Numbered from the stretch's first letter, positions 1 to 6,920 are shown. The stretch: 9,961 nucleotides of DNA from Lachnospiraceae bacterium UBA3645 (GCA_002373555.1 DFKM01000118.1:1-9961), one strand, 5' to 3'. Notes: a model not told the origin generated them from the letters alone. A program made the numbers and translations.

Positions 1-149
1 ACGCCTACGACATGCTCTGCAGCCCAGGTCATCTCTCCTTCTTCCTGTTTTGTGAATTTGGAGGCCGGTGCCTTACAGATCGGACATGCTTCGGGAGCAG
101 CATCTCCTTCATACACATAACCACATACCTGACATACCCATTTAGCCAT
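1..149 (-). CDS. Rubredoxin-domain rubrerythrin / NADH peroxidase-like protein, 5' part only
   Basis: The gene starts at ATG 149 and runs off the left edge, so only about 49 residues are visible. They read MAKWVCQVCGYVYEGDAAPE and continue with CPIC. The CxxCGY...CPxC pattern is a rubredoxin iron centre with four Cys. It is followed by TWAAEHVVGV, which matches the start of the rubrerythrin di-iron domain in the 'reverse' rubrerythrins of clostridia (rubredoxin first). Known members reduce hydrogen peroxide with electrons from NADH via a flavoprotein and act in the cytoplasm as oxygen-stress defence in anaerobes. The start is supported by AAAGGAG (158-164) eight bases upstream. The di-iron helices lie outside the window, so a different rubredoxin fusion cannot be excluded. 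Confidence 0.85.
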   Translation of the reverse strand, partial: MAKWVCQVCGYVYEGDAAPEACPICKAPASKFTKQEEGEMTWAAEHVVG

Positions 150-179
150 ATTAAAATCTCCTTTACAAAGTAGTCTGAC

Positions 180-202
180 GTAATCCGAATTAAATTGATT
201 AC
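180..202. promoter_or_regulatory. Inverted repeat just downstream of the rubrerythrin promoter, possible operator
   Basis: GTAATC (180-185) and GATTAC (197-202) form a 6-bp inverted repeat around an 11-base AT-rich centre, at the predicted transcription start of the peroxidase gene. The position would suit a repressor. It does not match the PerR or Rex consensus sequences I know, so the regulator is unknown and the repeat could be chance. Confidence 0.25.
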
Positions 203-209
203 ATCATCC

Positions 210-238
210 ATTATCTGTTATCGGCCGGTTTATTGCAA
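210..238 (-). promoter_or_regulatory. Promoter candidate for the rubrerythrin gene
   Basis: On the minus strand, TTGCAA (233-238) and GATAAT (210-215) are separated by 17 bases, a good sigma-A pattern (4/6 and 5/6 matches). Transcription would start near 203, giving a leader of about 55 bases before ATG 149. This was read by eye from consensus matches only. Confidence 0.5.
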
Positions 239-310
239 GTGTTTTTGGAAATATTTTTGTGAACTGCCGGTAGAGAAGCGCGGGACGATCTTCTGCTCTT
301 GATTGTTTGA

Positions 311-360
311 CGGAATTCTGCTACTCTAACAAAGTAAATTCCGCACCGGGCTTCCGCCCG
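311..360 (+). promoter_or_regulatory. Two consecutive hairpins in the purC leader
   Basis: The first hairpin pairs CGGAATT (311-317) with AATTCCG (337-343) and, after a 4-base CTGC bulge, TACT (322-325) with AGTA (333-336), leaving a 7-base loop. The second pairs CGGGC (347-351) with GCCCG (356-360) around a TTCC loop. It ends eight bases before the GGAGG ribosome site (368-372). No T-run follows, so this is not a plain terminator. I do not recognise it as a purine, ZTP, PRPP or ppGpp riboswitch, and no PurR box was seen. No convincing promoter for purC was found in 150-310. Confidence 0.4.
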
Positions 361-378
361 TCTATTTGGAGGACTGCA

Positions 379-1248
379 ATGAAAGAATACGCACCGGTAA
401 AAGAAGGAAAAGTCCGTGAGATCTATGATATCGGCGATTCCCTGATCCTTGTGGCGACTGACAGGATCAGCTGTTTTGATGTGATACTCGATAATACCGT
501 TACGAAGAAGGGCACCGTGCTCACGCAGATGAGCCGTTTCTGGTTCGACATGACGAAGGACATCCTTCCGAACCACATGCTCTCGACCGATGTGAACGAT
601 ATGCCGGAATTCTTCCGTAAACCGCGCTTTGACGGCAACTCGATGCTGGTCAGAAAACTGACCATGCTCCCTGTCGAGTGCATCGTCAGAGGTTATATCA
701 CCGGCAGCGGATGGGCCAGCTATCAGAAAGACGGCACTGTCTGCGGGATCCGGCTTCCCGAGGGCTTAAGAGAATCCGACAAGCTGCCGGAGCCGATCTA
801 TACGCCCAGCACGAAGGCCGAGATCGGCGACCATGACGAGAATATCTCCTACGAGCAGAGCATCGTCCATCTGGAGAAGCTTTTTCCCGGAAAAGGCGAG
901 GAATACGCGACCGCGCTCCGCGACGCTTCGATCGCAATGTATAAGAAATGTGCGGACTATGCTTTAAGCCGCGGCATCATCATTGCAGACACCAAGTTTG
1001 AATTCGGTCTGGATGAGAACGGACAGCTCGTGATCGGCGACGAAATGCTGACGCCCGACAGTTCCAGATTCTGGCCGGCAGACGAATATGAGCCCGGCCG
1101 CAGCCAGAGCTCCTTCGACAAGCAGTTCGCAAGAGACTGGCTGAAGGCGAACGAGGGACACAACTGGAAGCTTCCGCAGGAGATCGTGGACAAGACCATC
1201 GACAAATATCTCCAGGCCTATGAAATGCTGACAGGGAAGAGGCTTTAA
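379..1248 (+). CDS. purC: Phosphoribosylaminoimidazole-succinocarboxamide synthase (SAICAR synthetase)
   Basis: This 289-residue cytoplasmic enzyme joins CAIR and L-aspartate using ATP to make SAICAR in de novo purine synthesis. The N-terminal phosphate-binding strand KEGKVREIYD is at residues 8-17, and ATDRISCFD follows at 26-34. The first family signature, MLPVECIVRGYITGSGWASY, is at 96-115. The substrate loop TPSTKAEIGDHDENI is at 142-156. The second signature, IIADTKFEFG, is at 201-210, followed by DEMLTPDSSRFW at 221-232. The length fits the longer form of the family (about 290-300 residues) rather than the roughly 240-residue form of Bacillus and E. coli. ATG 379 is chosen over the in-frame ATG 307 because GGAGG (368-372) lies six bases before it and the family begins here. 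No other purine genes are in the window. It is probably monocistronic, given the terminator at its end. Confidence 0.97.
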   Translation: MKEYAPVKEGKVREIYDIGDSLILVATDRISCFDVILDNTVTKKGTVLTQMSRFWFDMTKDILPNHMLSTDVNDMPEFFRKPRFDGNSMLVRKLTMLPVECIVRGYITGSGWASYQKDGTVCGIRLPEGLRESDKLPEPIYTPSTKAEIGDHDENISYEQSIVHLEKLFPGKGEEYATALRDASIAMYKKCADYALSRGIIIADTKFEFGLDENGQLVIGDEMLTPDSSRFWPADEYEPGRSQSSFDKQFARDWLKANEGHNWKLPQEIVDKTIDKYLQAYEMLTGKRL

Positions 1249-1266
1249 GCCTCTCCCCTGTTTTTT
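1232..1266 (+). terminator. Rho-independent terminator of purC, overlapping its stop codon
   Basis: CAGGG, one A/C mismatch and AGAGGCT pair with AGCCTCT and CCCTG, giving 12 pairs in a 13-bp arm around a tiny loop. Six T follow (1261-1266). The purC stop codon TAA (1246-1248) lies in the loop and right arm, so terminator and reading-frame end are fused. Confidence 0.92.
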
Positions 1267-1270
1267 CGTC

Positions 1271-1827
1271 TTGCCGCCGACGCCGATCCGGGCGCTGAAC
1301 CCGAGCGCTTTCGCACAGTATGCCAGAGCCGCTGCCCCGCGGTAGCAGTTCCCCTGTTTCTGACCAAGGAACTCCTTTGCATAGGCCGGCAGATCTTTTG
1401 CAGACACCTTCAGTCCGCCGCTCCGGTATCGGAATTTTTTCACAAAATACGTGAAGCAGGAATACAGACGCTTCTCCGGATCGTCTTTTGCTTTTGAATG
1501 CTTCCGGACAAAGGCCACGGCGAGCTTCATTGTCTTATCCTTGCAGCGGACGCCGTCCTGATCCACATAGTAATATCCTCCGGATTTGTCTCCGGCAATC
1601 GTATTTTTTGCAAGCACTTTAGTTTTCTTATTGAAGAAATACCATTTCTTCTTAATTTTCTGCCAGCCTTTAACGGCTTTTCCTTCTTTATAATAATACG
1701 TCTGTTTATTCTCGGTGACCCACCCGCTCTTCGGCACCTCTGCCGGATTATCGGCACGGACTTCCGAAGCAGCAAATAACGGAAGCATCACAAAAAGCGC
1801 GATTGCAGTCAGCAAATAGTTTTTCAT
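1271..1827 (-). pseudogene. 3'-truncated secreted protein: wall-binding-like repeats plus broken transglutaminase-like domain
   Basis: The start is ATG 1827, with GAGGGGG (1833-1839) in front. Residues 1-26 form a signal peptide ending VRA. Repeats of the choline/glucan-binding type follow (KGWQKIKKKWYFFNKKTK, then GGYYYVDQDGVR), and then a helical stretch and the nucleophile region GQKQGNCYRGAA. It matches the neighbouring complete paralogue (1899-2666) residue block by residue block up to ARIGVGG. There the match ends at the edge of the purC terminator. The frame stays open antisense through purC to a stop at 964-966, adding about 100 unrelated residues. The catalytic His and Asp present in the paralogue are missing, along with about 70 C-terminal residues. 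I read it as a recent deletion product that is probably expressed but inactive as a transglutaminase or protease. A surviving wall-binding role cannot be excluded. Confidence 0.8.
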
Positions 1828-1845
1828 AACATCCCCCTCAAAAGC

Positions 1846-1890
1846 AAAAATACGTTCTGCCGCTATTTTACTAGAGCAGAACGCATTTTT
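1846..1890 (-). terminator. Terminator of the complete transglutaminase-like gene
   Basis: Fifteen-base arms (1846-1860 and 1876-1890) pair on the minus-strand transcript with a single G-U, around a 15-base loop. The right arm ends in five T. It begins nine bases after the stop codon at 1899. The A-rich left arm means that it could also work in the other direction. Confidence 0.75.
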
Positions 1891-1893
1891 CAA
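1865..1893 (-). promoter_or_regulatory. Promoter candidate for the truncated paralogue
   Basis: TTGAAA (1888-1893) and TAAAAT (1865-1870) on the minus strand are spaced exactly 17 bases apart, each a 5/6 consensus match. The promoter sits inside the terminator hairpin of the upstream gene: the spacer is the left arm and the -10 box is in the loop. The leader to ATG 1827 would be about 30 bases. Confidence 0.55.
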
Positions 1894-1898
1894 CGAAG

Positions 1899-2666
1899 TC
1901 AGTCTGAATATTTTCCTTTTTTCCAGGATGCTTTTCCCTTTTTAATGTTTAAAGAATAATAATATTGACGTTTCAGTTTGAACGGATACTTCTCATACGT
2001 GACCATTCTGAAGTTTGTTCCCCTGTTCCATCTGGTCCGGTTAATATCAAAGAGATACCATTTCCTTCCGACCTTCACCTCTGCCCAGCCATGGGCCGTC
2101 GGTCCCATATAGGAATTCCCGACACCGAGCCTGGTCTCGTATCCCAGCACTTTTGCGCAGTAGCACATTGCGGAGGAGCCCATGAAGCAGTTGCCCCGGT
2201 CCGTGATCAGGAACTCTCTTCCGTATTCGGGAAGCTTATTCTTCTTCAGTTTGTAACCGTGATTCACATAATAACATTTATCGGTGAAATAATCGTAACA
2301 GGCCAGCAGCTTCTTCCTGGGCGTTTTCTCTTTCTTCGCACGCTTCCGGACAAATTTGACAGCCGCATTGACTGTCTTGTCATCGACTCTGACGCCGTCT
2401 TCATCTACATAATAATAACCGCCCTTTTTGGCTCCGGCGATCGTATTGCGGGCCATCACGTTCGTCTTCTTGTCGAAGTAATACCATTTCTTATCGATCT
2501 TCTTCCAACCTTTGACGGGCTTGTACTTCTTATAATAATAGGTATCCTTCTTTTCCTTGACCCAGCCTTCCTTCACGGCCTGACCGGGCGTCTCCGCATG
2601 CACCGCCGCCGGCATCACGCAGGCAATGATCAGTACCGCGCACATCATGGCAAATGTTTTCTTCAT
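1899..2666 (-). CDS. Secreted protein with cell-wall-binding-like repeats and a transglutaminase-like domain
   Basis: This is a 255-residue protein. Residues 1-24 are a signal peptide ending AVHA. Residues 34-92 hold aromatic/glycine repeats of the choline- or glucan-binding type (GWVKEKKDTYYY, KGWKKIDKKWYYFDKKT, GGYYYVDEDGVR), which in known families hold proteins on the wall. Residues about 95-212 form a transglutaminase/protease-like core with all three candidate catalytic residues: Cys160 in DRGNCFMG, His192 in TAHGWAEV and Asp207 in YLFDINR. The C-terminus is very rich in Lys and Tyr. The substrate is unknown; family members cross-link or cleave peptide bonds, and cell-wall peptide is one possibility. 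ATG 2666 is preferred over the in-frame ATG 2717 because the signal peptide starts there and purine-rich AGAGGGAG lies just upstream. It is a tandem paralogue of the truncated gene at 1271-1827. High Lys content suggests affinity for anionic wall polymers (inference). Confidence 0.85.
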   Translation of the reverse strand: MKKTFAMMCAVLIIACVMPAAVHAETPGQAVKEGWVKEKKDTYYYKKYKPVKGWKKIDKKWYYFDKKTNVMARNTIAGAKKGGYYYVDEDGVRVDDKTVNAAVKFVRKRAKKEKTPRKKLLACYDYFTDKCYYVNHGYKLKKNKLPEYGREFLITDRGNCFMGSSAMCYCAKVLGYETRLGVGNSYMGPTAHGWAEVKVGRKWYLFDINRTRWNRGTNFRMVTYEKYPFKLKRQYYYSLNIKKGKASWKKGKYSD

Positions 2667-2746
2667 CTCTCCCTCTCTCCCTGCCGTCCGCAAAACTGCG
2701 TCAGTCCGGTACGGCAATACTCTATTTTCATAGACCGACTATATCT

Positions 2747-2775
2747 ATCATATAACTATTTCCGTCTTCCTTCAA
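2747..2775 (-). promoter_or_regulatory. Promoter candidate for the complete transglutaminase-like gene
   Basis: TTGAAG (2770-2775) and TATGAT (2747-2752) on the minus strand are 17 bases apart. The promoter lies just after the ABC operon terminator, so the gene is probably transcribed independently, with a leader of about 75 bases. Confidence 0.6.
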
Positions 2776-2788
2776 CCATTTTGTGCAC

Positions 2789-2832
2789 AAAAAAGACGGT
2801 ACCCTCCGTCCGAAGGCAGAGGCAGTACCGCC
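2789..2832 (-). terminator. Terminator of the ABC transporter operon
   Basis: On the minus strand, GGCGGTAC (2825-2832) pairs with GTACCGTC (2795-2802) with one G-U. Inside, CCTCTG pairs with CGGAGG, capped by a C-UUCG-G tetraloop. Six T follow (2789-2794). It lies 31 bases after the last operon stop codon (2864). Confidence 0.85.
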
Positions 2833-2863
2833 TGTCTGATTCATTCTGAAAAGAAATCTCTGA

Positions 2864-4207
2864 TTATTCCGCGTCCTCCTTTGCAGGCATCGCAAGCTTC
2901 GCTCTCTTGTTTGCACGCCATACGTACAGACCAAGCGAAAGACCGATAACGCCGTAGACCATGAAGGTACGGAAGTACTCACCGAGCGCCGCCTGTCCGA
3001 AAACAGCCTTACCGATCTCAGGGCTTAAGATGAACATGGCATGGAACAACAGGCAGCCGGTCACGGCCTGTCCGATGGTCGCCTTATCCACGGAAGCACC
3101 GCCGACAAGGATGGCCGCTACGGAGAAGTAACCGACATTGTTATGCGCCGTATACGTATTCAGCGTACCCATGTTCTGCAGATAGATGATCATACCCCAT
3201 GCAGCAAGCACGGTGGAAATGATGGTGGCGATGACACGGGTGCGGTCCACATTGATGCCGTTCGCTTCCGCGATCGTCTGGTTCATGCCGCAGGAACGGA
3301 AATCCTGTCCGAGCTTGGTGTTCATGATCCACTGGTTGAACAGCGCGAGCGCTGCGATGATGAGCATGAGCACGACAGGCACTTTACGGACATCATTGAG
3401 AGGCCCCGCCGTCACCAGCTGGTAAATGAAGTAAATGCCGACACCTGCCGCCAGAATAACAAAGACCCAGAATTTCAGCGGGTTCATCTTATAGGACTGC
3501 CCTTCCACCTTCGGCTTCCGGAGGAACTGATTCCACAGCACGAACAGCAGAACAGCCGCGGCTGCAGCGATCATGAAGGGAACGAAGGGGATCTGCAGCA
3601 GATTATCCAGCGCATACGTGGTGCTTCCCATATCGACGCTCATGCGGATACCGATGCCGTCGTACAGGATCATGGGATGTGCTGCAGCCACGGGAATGAC
3701 CGCGCCGATCAGGAAAAGAACGATGAACTGATATACACCGTTTCCGAAATAGCCGACGATCAGGGAGGCGATCATTTCCTGTCCTTTTGTCTTGTTGTAA
3801 AGCGTACCTGTCATCCAGCCGATCACGGCAGCGATCGGAAGCGCGATCAGGAACATCAGCAGCAGACCGGGAAGGCCGCCGAAGGCAGTGCCGCCGACAA
3901 GCTCACTGTTGATTCCCCAGTAACGCACGGCGATGATCGCCAGCTGTCCGGCAATTGCGCCGACAACGATACCGAAGTTCAGTCCGAGTCCGGCGATGAC
4001 CGGGATGATCAGGGACAGGATCAGGAAAGCGTTGCGGTAGAAACGGTTGCAGAGCTCCGTGAAGAAGCCTGTCAGGCTGAGGTTCTTTGCCGTCAGCATT
4101 CCCAGAATGATAAAGATCCAGAAGATGATGGTAACGATGTTGTCGAGCACCCAGTTGCCAAGATCAAAAGAGGGATCCTTCGTGATTTTTTTCAACCATT
4201 CATTCAT
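2864..4207 (-). CDS. ABC importer permease B, RbsC-like, unusually long
   Basis: This 447-residue polytopic membrane protein belongs to the BPD_transp_2 class (ribose, galactose, branched-chain amino acid and nucleoside permeases). Hydrophobic spans are frequent from residue 22 to 430. The ATPase-contact loop is recognisable at about 297-327 (TKLGQDFRSCGMNQTIAEAN followed by GINVDRTR), with the conserved AAILVGGASVDKATIGQ at 364-380. It is about 100 residues longer than its partner, permease A. The extra length lies mainly between residues 170 and 290: an extracellular-looking loop and additional hydrophobic spans at about 211-225, 247-263 and 278-291, with a charged linker at 230-242. The start ATG at 4207 shares one base with the stop codon of permease A (TAATG), and GGAGGTGA (4214-4221) precedes it, so translation is coupled. 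It probably forms a heterodimeric channel with permease A. The substrate is unknown. Confidence 0.88.
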   Translation of the reverse strand: MNEWLKKITKDPSFDLGNWVLDNIVTIIFWIFIILGMLTAKNLSLTGFFTELCNRFYRNAFLILSLIIPVIAGLGLNFGIVVGAIAGQLAIIAVRYWGINSELVGGTAFGGLPGLLLMFLIALPIAAVIGWMTGTLYNKTKGQEMIASLIVGYFGNGVYQFIVLFLIGAVIPVAAAHPMILYDGIGIRMSVDMGSTTYALDNLLQIPFVPFMIAAAAAVLLFVLWNQFLRKPKVEGQSYKMNPLKFWVFVILAAGVGIYFIYQLVTAGPLNDVRKVPVVLMLIIAALALFNQWIMNTKLGQDFRSCGMNQTIAEANGINVDRTRVIATIISTVLAAWGMIIYLQNMGTLNTYTAHNNVGYFSVAAILVGGASVDKATIGQAVTGCLLFHAMFILSPEIGKAVFGQAALGEYFRTFMVYGVIGLSLGLYVWRANKRAKLAMPAKEDAE

Positions 4208-5256
4208 TATCTGTCACCTCCGCTCTTTACCTTGGTCAGCGCATACAGGATAACGCCGTTCTGAATGATAATACGCATGATATCCGACAGATCCGTACCG
4301 GTGAAGATCTGGTTCATGACCGGCATGGCCGTGGTCATCAGGCCCTGGAACAGACAGACGCCGATCAGGACGTTCGGGATGCTGGCCTTGCTGGCGGTCG
4401 CGCCGCCGACAAGTACCGCGGCAACAGCCGGGAAAGCCATATTCAGCGGGCCGTTGTAAAGCTGTGCATAGCCGTATCCCTGGGAGTACATGATGATGCC
4501 GAGTCCGGCAAGGATCGTGGAGAGAATATTCGCGATGATCCTGTTCCTGTCGATCGCGAGACCGGAGGCTTCCGCGAATCTGGGGTTCTGACCGCCGGCG
4601 AAGATCGCCATACCGGTCTTGCTGCGGAAGAACAGCCAGCTGATCAGGCAGAAAATGGCAAGCACCAGGATCATGCCGGTAGGAAATACGATATCTCCGA
4701 TCTGGAAGGAAAGGAAATTCGAAATGACCTTATCCGCTTCAAAGCTGTCCATCTGGATCGTCTCACGAAGTCCGTTTCCGAGCATCCAGCCCATCTTGCG
4801 GTTCGAGAACGGGATCGCAAGCCACAGGATGTTAAAAAAGGCAACGATCGAGAAGCCGGAATAGGTAGCGATCGTCATCTCGGCGCCTTTGACGGCATTC
4901 ATCAGCTTGCCGTACAGCCAGCCGAGAATCGTGCAGAAAATGATGCAGAGAACAGCGGATGCGCCCATCAGCGCCCAGCCGGAAAAGTCGAACTGCATGC
5001 AGACGACCAGTGCCATCAGTCCGCCTTCGATTCCGACAGGAAGCGCGAAGTTCGGTCCGGTACCGGACTTGATCGCAGGCAGCATGGCCAGAACAAGCAG
5101 ACCGTTCATACCGACACGCTTCAGGATATCGGAGATCAGCGTCGGGATCGACTGTCCCATCACGCCGGCTGCAATCAGCAGGACAAGCAGAAGCGCGCCT
5201 ACCGCGAAGGTCGGAATACCGATGCGGTTGATGAAATTTCCTATTTTCTTAACCAT
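4207..5256 (-). CDS. ABC importer permease A, RbsC-like
   Basis: This 349-residue inner-membrane permease of the BPD_transp_2 class has hydrophobic spans from about residue 13 to 342. The cytoplasmic ATPase-contact loop RSKTGMAIFAGGQNPRFAEA is at 211-230, followed by SGLAIDRNRIIANILST (231-247). The family's late motif FPAVAAVLVGGATASKASIP is at 275-294. The length is near the usual 320-350. A GTG at 5274 is in frame, but ATG 5256 is chosen because GGGAGGTGA (5262-5270) sits at the right distance from it. The start overlaps the ATPase stop by eight bases. The end (TAA 4207-4209) overlaps the start of permease B. Pairing of two different permeases with one double ATPase is typical of heterodimeric carbohydrate or nucleoside importers. 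The ligand cannot be read from the sequence. Confidence 0.9.
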   Translation of the reverse strand: MVKKIGNFINRIGIPTFAVGALLLVLLIAAGVMGQSIPTLISDILKRVGMNGLLVLAMLPAIKSGTGPNFALPVGIEGGLMALVVCMQFDFSGWALMGASAVLCIIFCTILGWLYGKLMNAVKGAEMTIATYSGFSIVAFFNILWLAIPFSNRKMGWMLGNGLRETIQMDSFEADKVISNFLSFQIGDIVFPTGMILVLAIFCLISWLFFRSKTGMAIFAGGQNPRFAEASGLAIDRNRIIANILSTILAGLGIIMYSQGYGYAQLYNGPLNMAFPAVAAVLVGGATASKASIPNVLIGVCLFQGLMTTAMPVMNQIFTGTDLSDIMRIIIQNGVILYALTKVKSGGDR

Positions 5257-6883
5257 TCGCTTCACCTCCCGCACTGGCCGCGTGATGCGCCGCCGCAGCC
5301 TTCATGGCTTCTTCTTTGGAAATGCCGGACATCATCAGTCCGTATACTTCATCGGAATCGAACGGCGAGAGTTCGCCGGCCACTTTTCCTTCACAGATGA
5401 TCAGGACGCGGTCGCAGATGCTCCGAAGCTCCGCCAGCTCCGAACTGGTCATGACGATCGTCATGCCCTGCTTTTCCGCCAGATCCTTCAGAAGATCCAG
5501 GATCAGCTTCTTGGCTCCGATATCGATGCCTCTTGTAGGCTCCGATACGAGAAGCAGGTCGGGATCCAGCGCCAGCGCTTTGCCGACGCAGACCTTCTGC
5601 TGGTTGCCGCCGGAAAGAGCACCTGTGTTCTGGGTAACGGATGTACACCGGATATCCAGATCCTTCACCATCTTTTCCGCATTCTCCCGGATAGCCTTAT
5701 CATCCGTCAGTGTAAACGGTCCGACTTTCCTGAGGAATTTGCCATGGACTTCCATGGCGGTGAATGCGATATTCTGTTCAATGGAGCTCTGCAGAAGAAG
5801 GCCGACGCCTTTGCGGTCTTCCGACAGGAAGGCGATGCCCTTCTTCAGTGTCTCATTCGTCTTCATGACATCCAGCTTCTCACCCTTGAATGTCACGTCG
5901 CCGATCACGGGATACATGCCCATCAGGCCGTTGGCGATGCCGAGTTTTCCCTGGCCGGCGAGGCCGCCGATACCGAGGATCTCGCCTTTGCGAACGTCAA
6001 AGGTCACGCCCTTGACTTCTTCGCCTGGCATATTGACGCGGAGATCCTTCACGGTGAGGATCTTCTCATCACTGATCTGACGGGTACCCTCTTCCCGGTC
6101 AAGCGTCAGCGCGCGGCCGACCATCAGACGGGCGATCTCCGCAGCTGTGATGTTCTTCGTCTCCTCCGTAGCCACCCATTCGCCGTCGCGAAGGATCGTG
6201 ACGCGGTCGGAAAGACGAATGATCTCATCCAGTCTGTGGCTGATGAACACGATGCCGATGCCCTGCTTCGCAAGCTTCCGGATCGCATCCAGCAGATGCT
6301 CGGTCTCGCTCTCGGTAAGAACGGCGGTCGGTTCGTCAAACACCAGGAAACGGATCCCGGTCTTGTCGATCTCGCGCGCGATCTCCACGAACTGCATGTG
6401 ACCGACAGGCAGGCCATGTACCTTTGTATATTCTTCAATGTCCATTCCCATGGTATCCAGTGCTTTTCTCGCGTCCCTGGCCATCTCCGCGTGCTGCAGA
6501 GGCTCCATACGCTTTCCGAAGATCCGGGACATCATGGAAGGCTTGGTGATTTCACGATTAATTTTGATATTCTCGGTAATGGTGAATCCGGGAATCAGCA
6601 TAAATTCCTGATGCACCATTCCGATCCCCGCGAGCATTGCATCATGGGGATTCATGATTTTCGCATCCTGTCCGCCGATACGGACTTCTCCCGTAAATCC
6701 GCCGGTGGAATGAATGACAGGCATTCCGAACAGGATATTCATCAGCGTGGATTTTCCGGCGCCGTTTTCTCCGATCAGCGCGTGGATCTCGCCCGGACGC
6801 ACATCCATATTGATCCCCTTCAGGACCGCATGGCCGGAATACTCCTTTCCCACATTGACAAATTCAAGAATTCCGTCGTTCAA
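5249..6883 (-). CDS. ABC importer ATPase with two fused nucleotide-binding domains (RbsA/MglA-like)
   Basis: This 544-residue cytoplasmic protein drives the importer. Domain 1 has Walker A GENGAGKST (38-46), the Q-loop at Gln92 (VHQEF), Walker B FLVFDEP (179-185) and the switch His216 (ISHR). Its signature is LPVGHMQ (158-164), not LSGGQ. Domain 2 has a weak Walker A, GLAGQGKL (307-314), a canonical signature LSGGNQQ (423-429) and LLLVSEPTRGID (443-454), where Ser447 replaces the usual Walker B Asp. Ser480/Ser481 occupy the switch-His region, which is normal for this class. So one composite ATP site is probably weak. The start is TTG 6883: AAAGGGG (6891-6897) lies seven bases upstream, and the first in-frame ATG is at residue 26, after the first strand. 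It follows the lipoprotein gene by 110 bases containing a strong hairpin, and overlaps permease A. Confidence 0.92.
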   Translation of the reverse strand: MNDGILEFVNVGKEYSGHAVLKGINMDVRPGEIHALIGENGAGKSTLMNILFGMPVIHSTGGFTGEVRIGGQDAKIMNPHDAMLAGIGMVHQEFMLIPGFTITENIKINREITKPSMMSRIFGKRMEPLQHAEMARDARKALDTMGMDIEEYTKVHGLPVGHMQFVEIAREIDKTGIRFLVFDEPTAVLTESETEHLLDAIRKLAKQGIGIVFISHRLDEIIRLSDRVTILRDGEWVATEETKNITAAEIARLMVGRALTLDREEGTRQISDEKILTVKDLRVNMPGEEVKGVTFDVRKGEILGIGGLAGQGKLGIANGLMGMYPVIGDVTFKGEKLDVMKTNETLKKGIAFLSEDRKGVGLLLQSSIEQNIAFTAMEVHGKFLRKVGPFTLTDDKAIRENAEKMVKDLDIRCTSVTQNTGALSGGNQQKVCVGKALALDPDLLLVSEPTRGIDIGAKKLILDLLKDLAEKQGMTIVMTSSELAELRSICDRVLIICEGKVAGELSPFDSDEVYGLMMSGISKEEAMKAAAAHHAASAGGEANG

Positions 6884-6920
6884 AACGTATCCCCTTTCGT
6901 TCTTTTACTATACATGGAAA

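Noticed and set aside
311..378. ZTP, purine, PRPP or ppGpp riboswitch before purC
   Set aside because: The conserved core sequences of these classes, as I know them, are not present, so only unassigned hairpins are reported.
211..576. Minus-strand frame overlapping the purC leader and start
   Set aside because: It is antisense to purC, with no good ribosome site and no motif.
964..1270. In-frame extension of the truncated paralogue across the 3' part of purC
   Set aside because: The residues have no similarity to the intact paralogue and are the antisense of conserved purC codons. It may be translated by read-through but is not a domain.
3041..4264. Plus-strand open frame of 407 codons antisense to permease B
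   Set aside because: Extremely rich in His, Asp and Gln, with no hydrophobic core or motif. It is a shadow of the permease gene.
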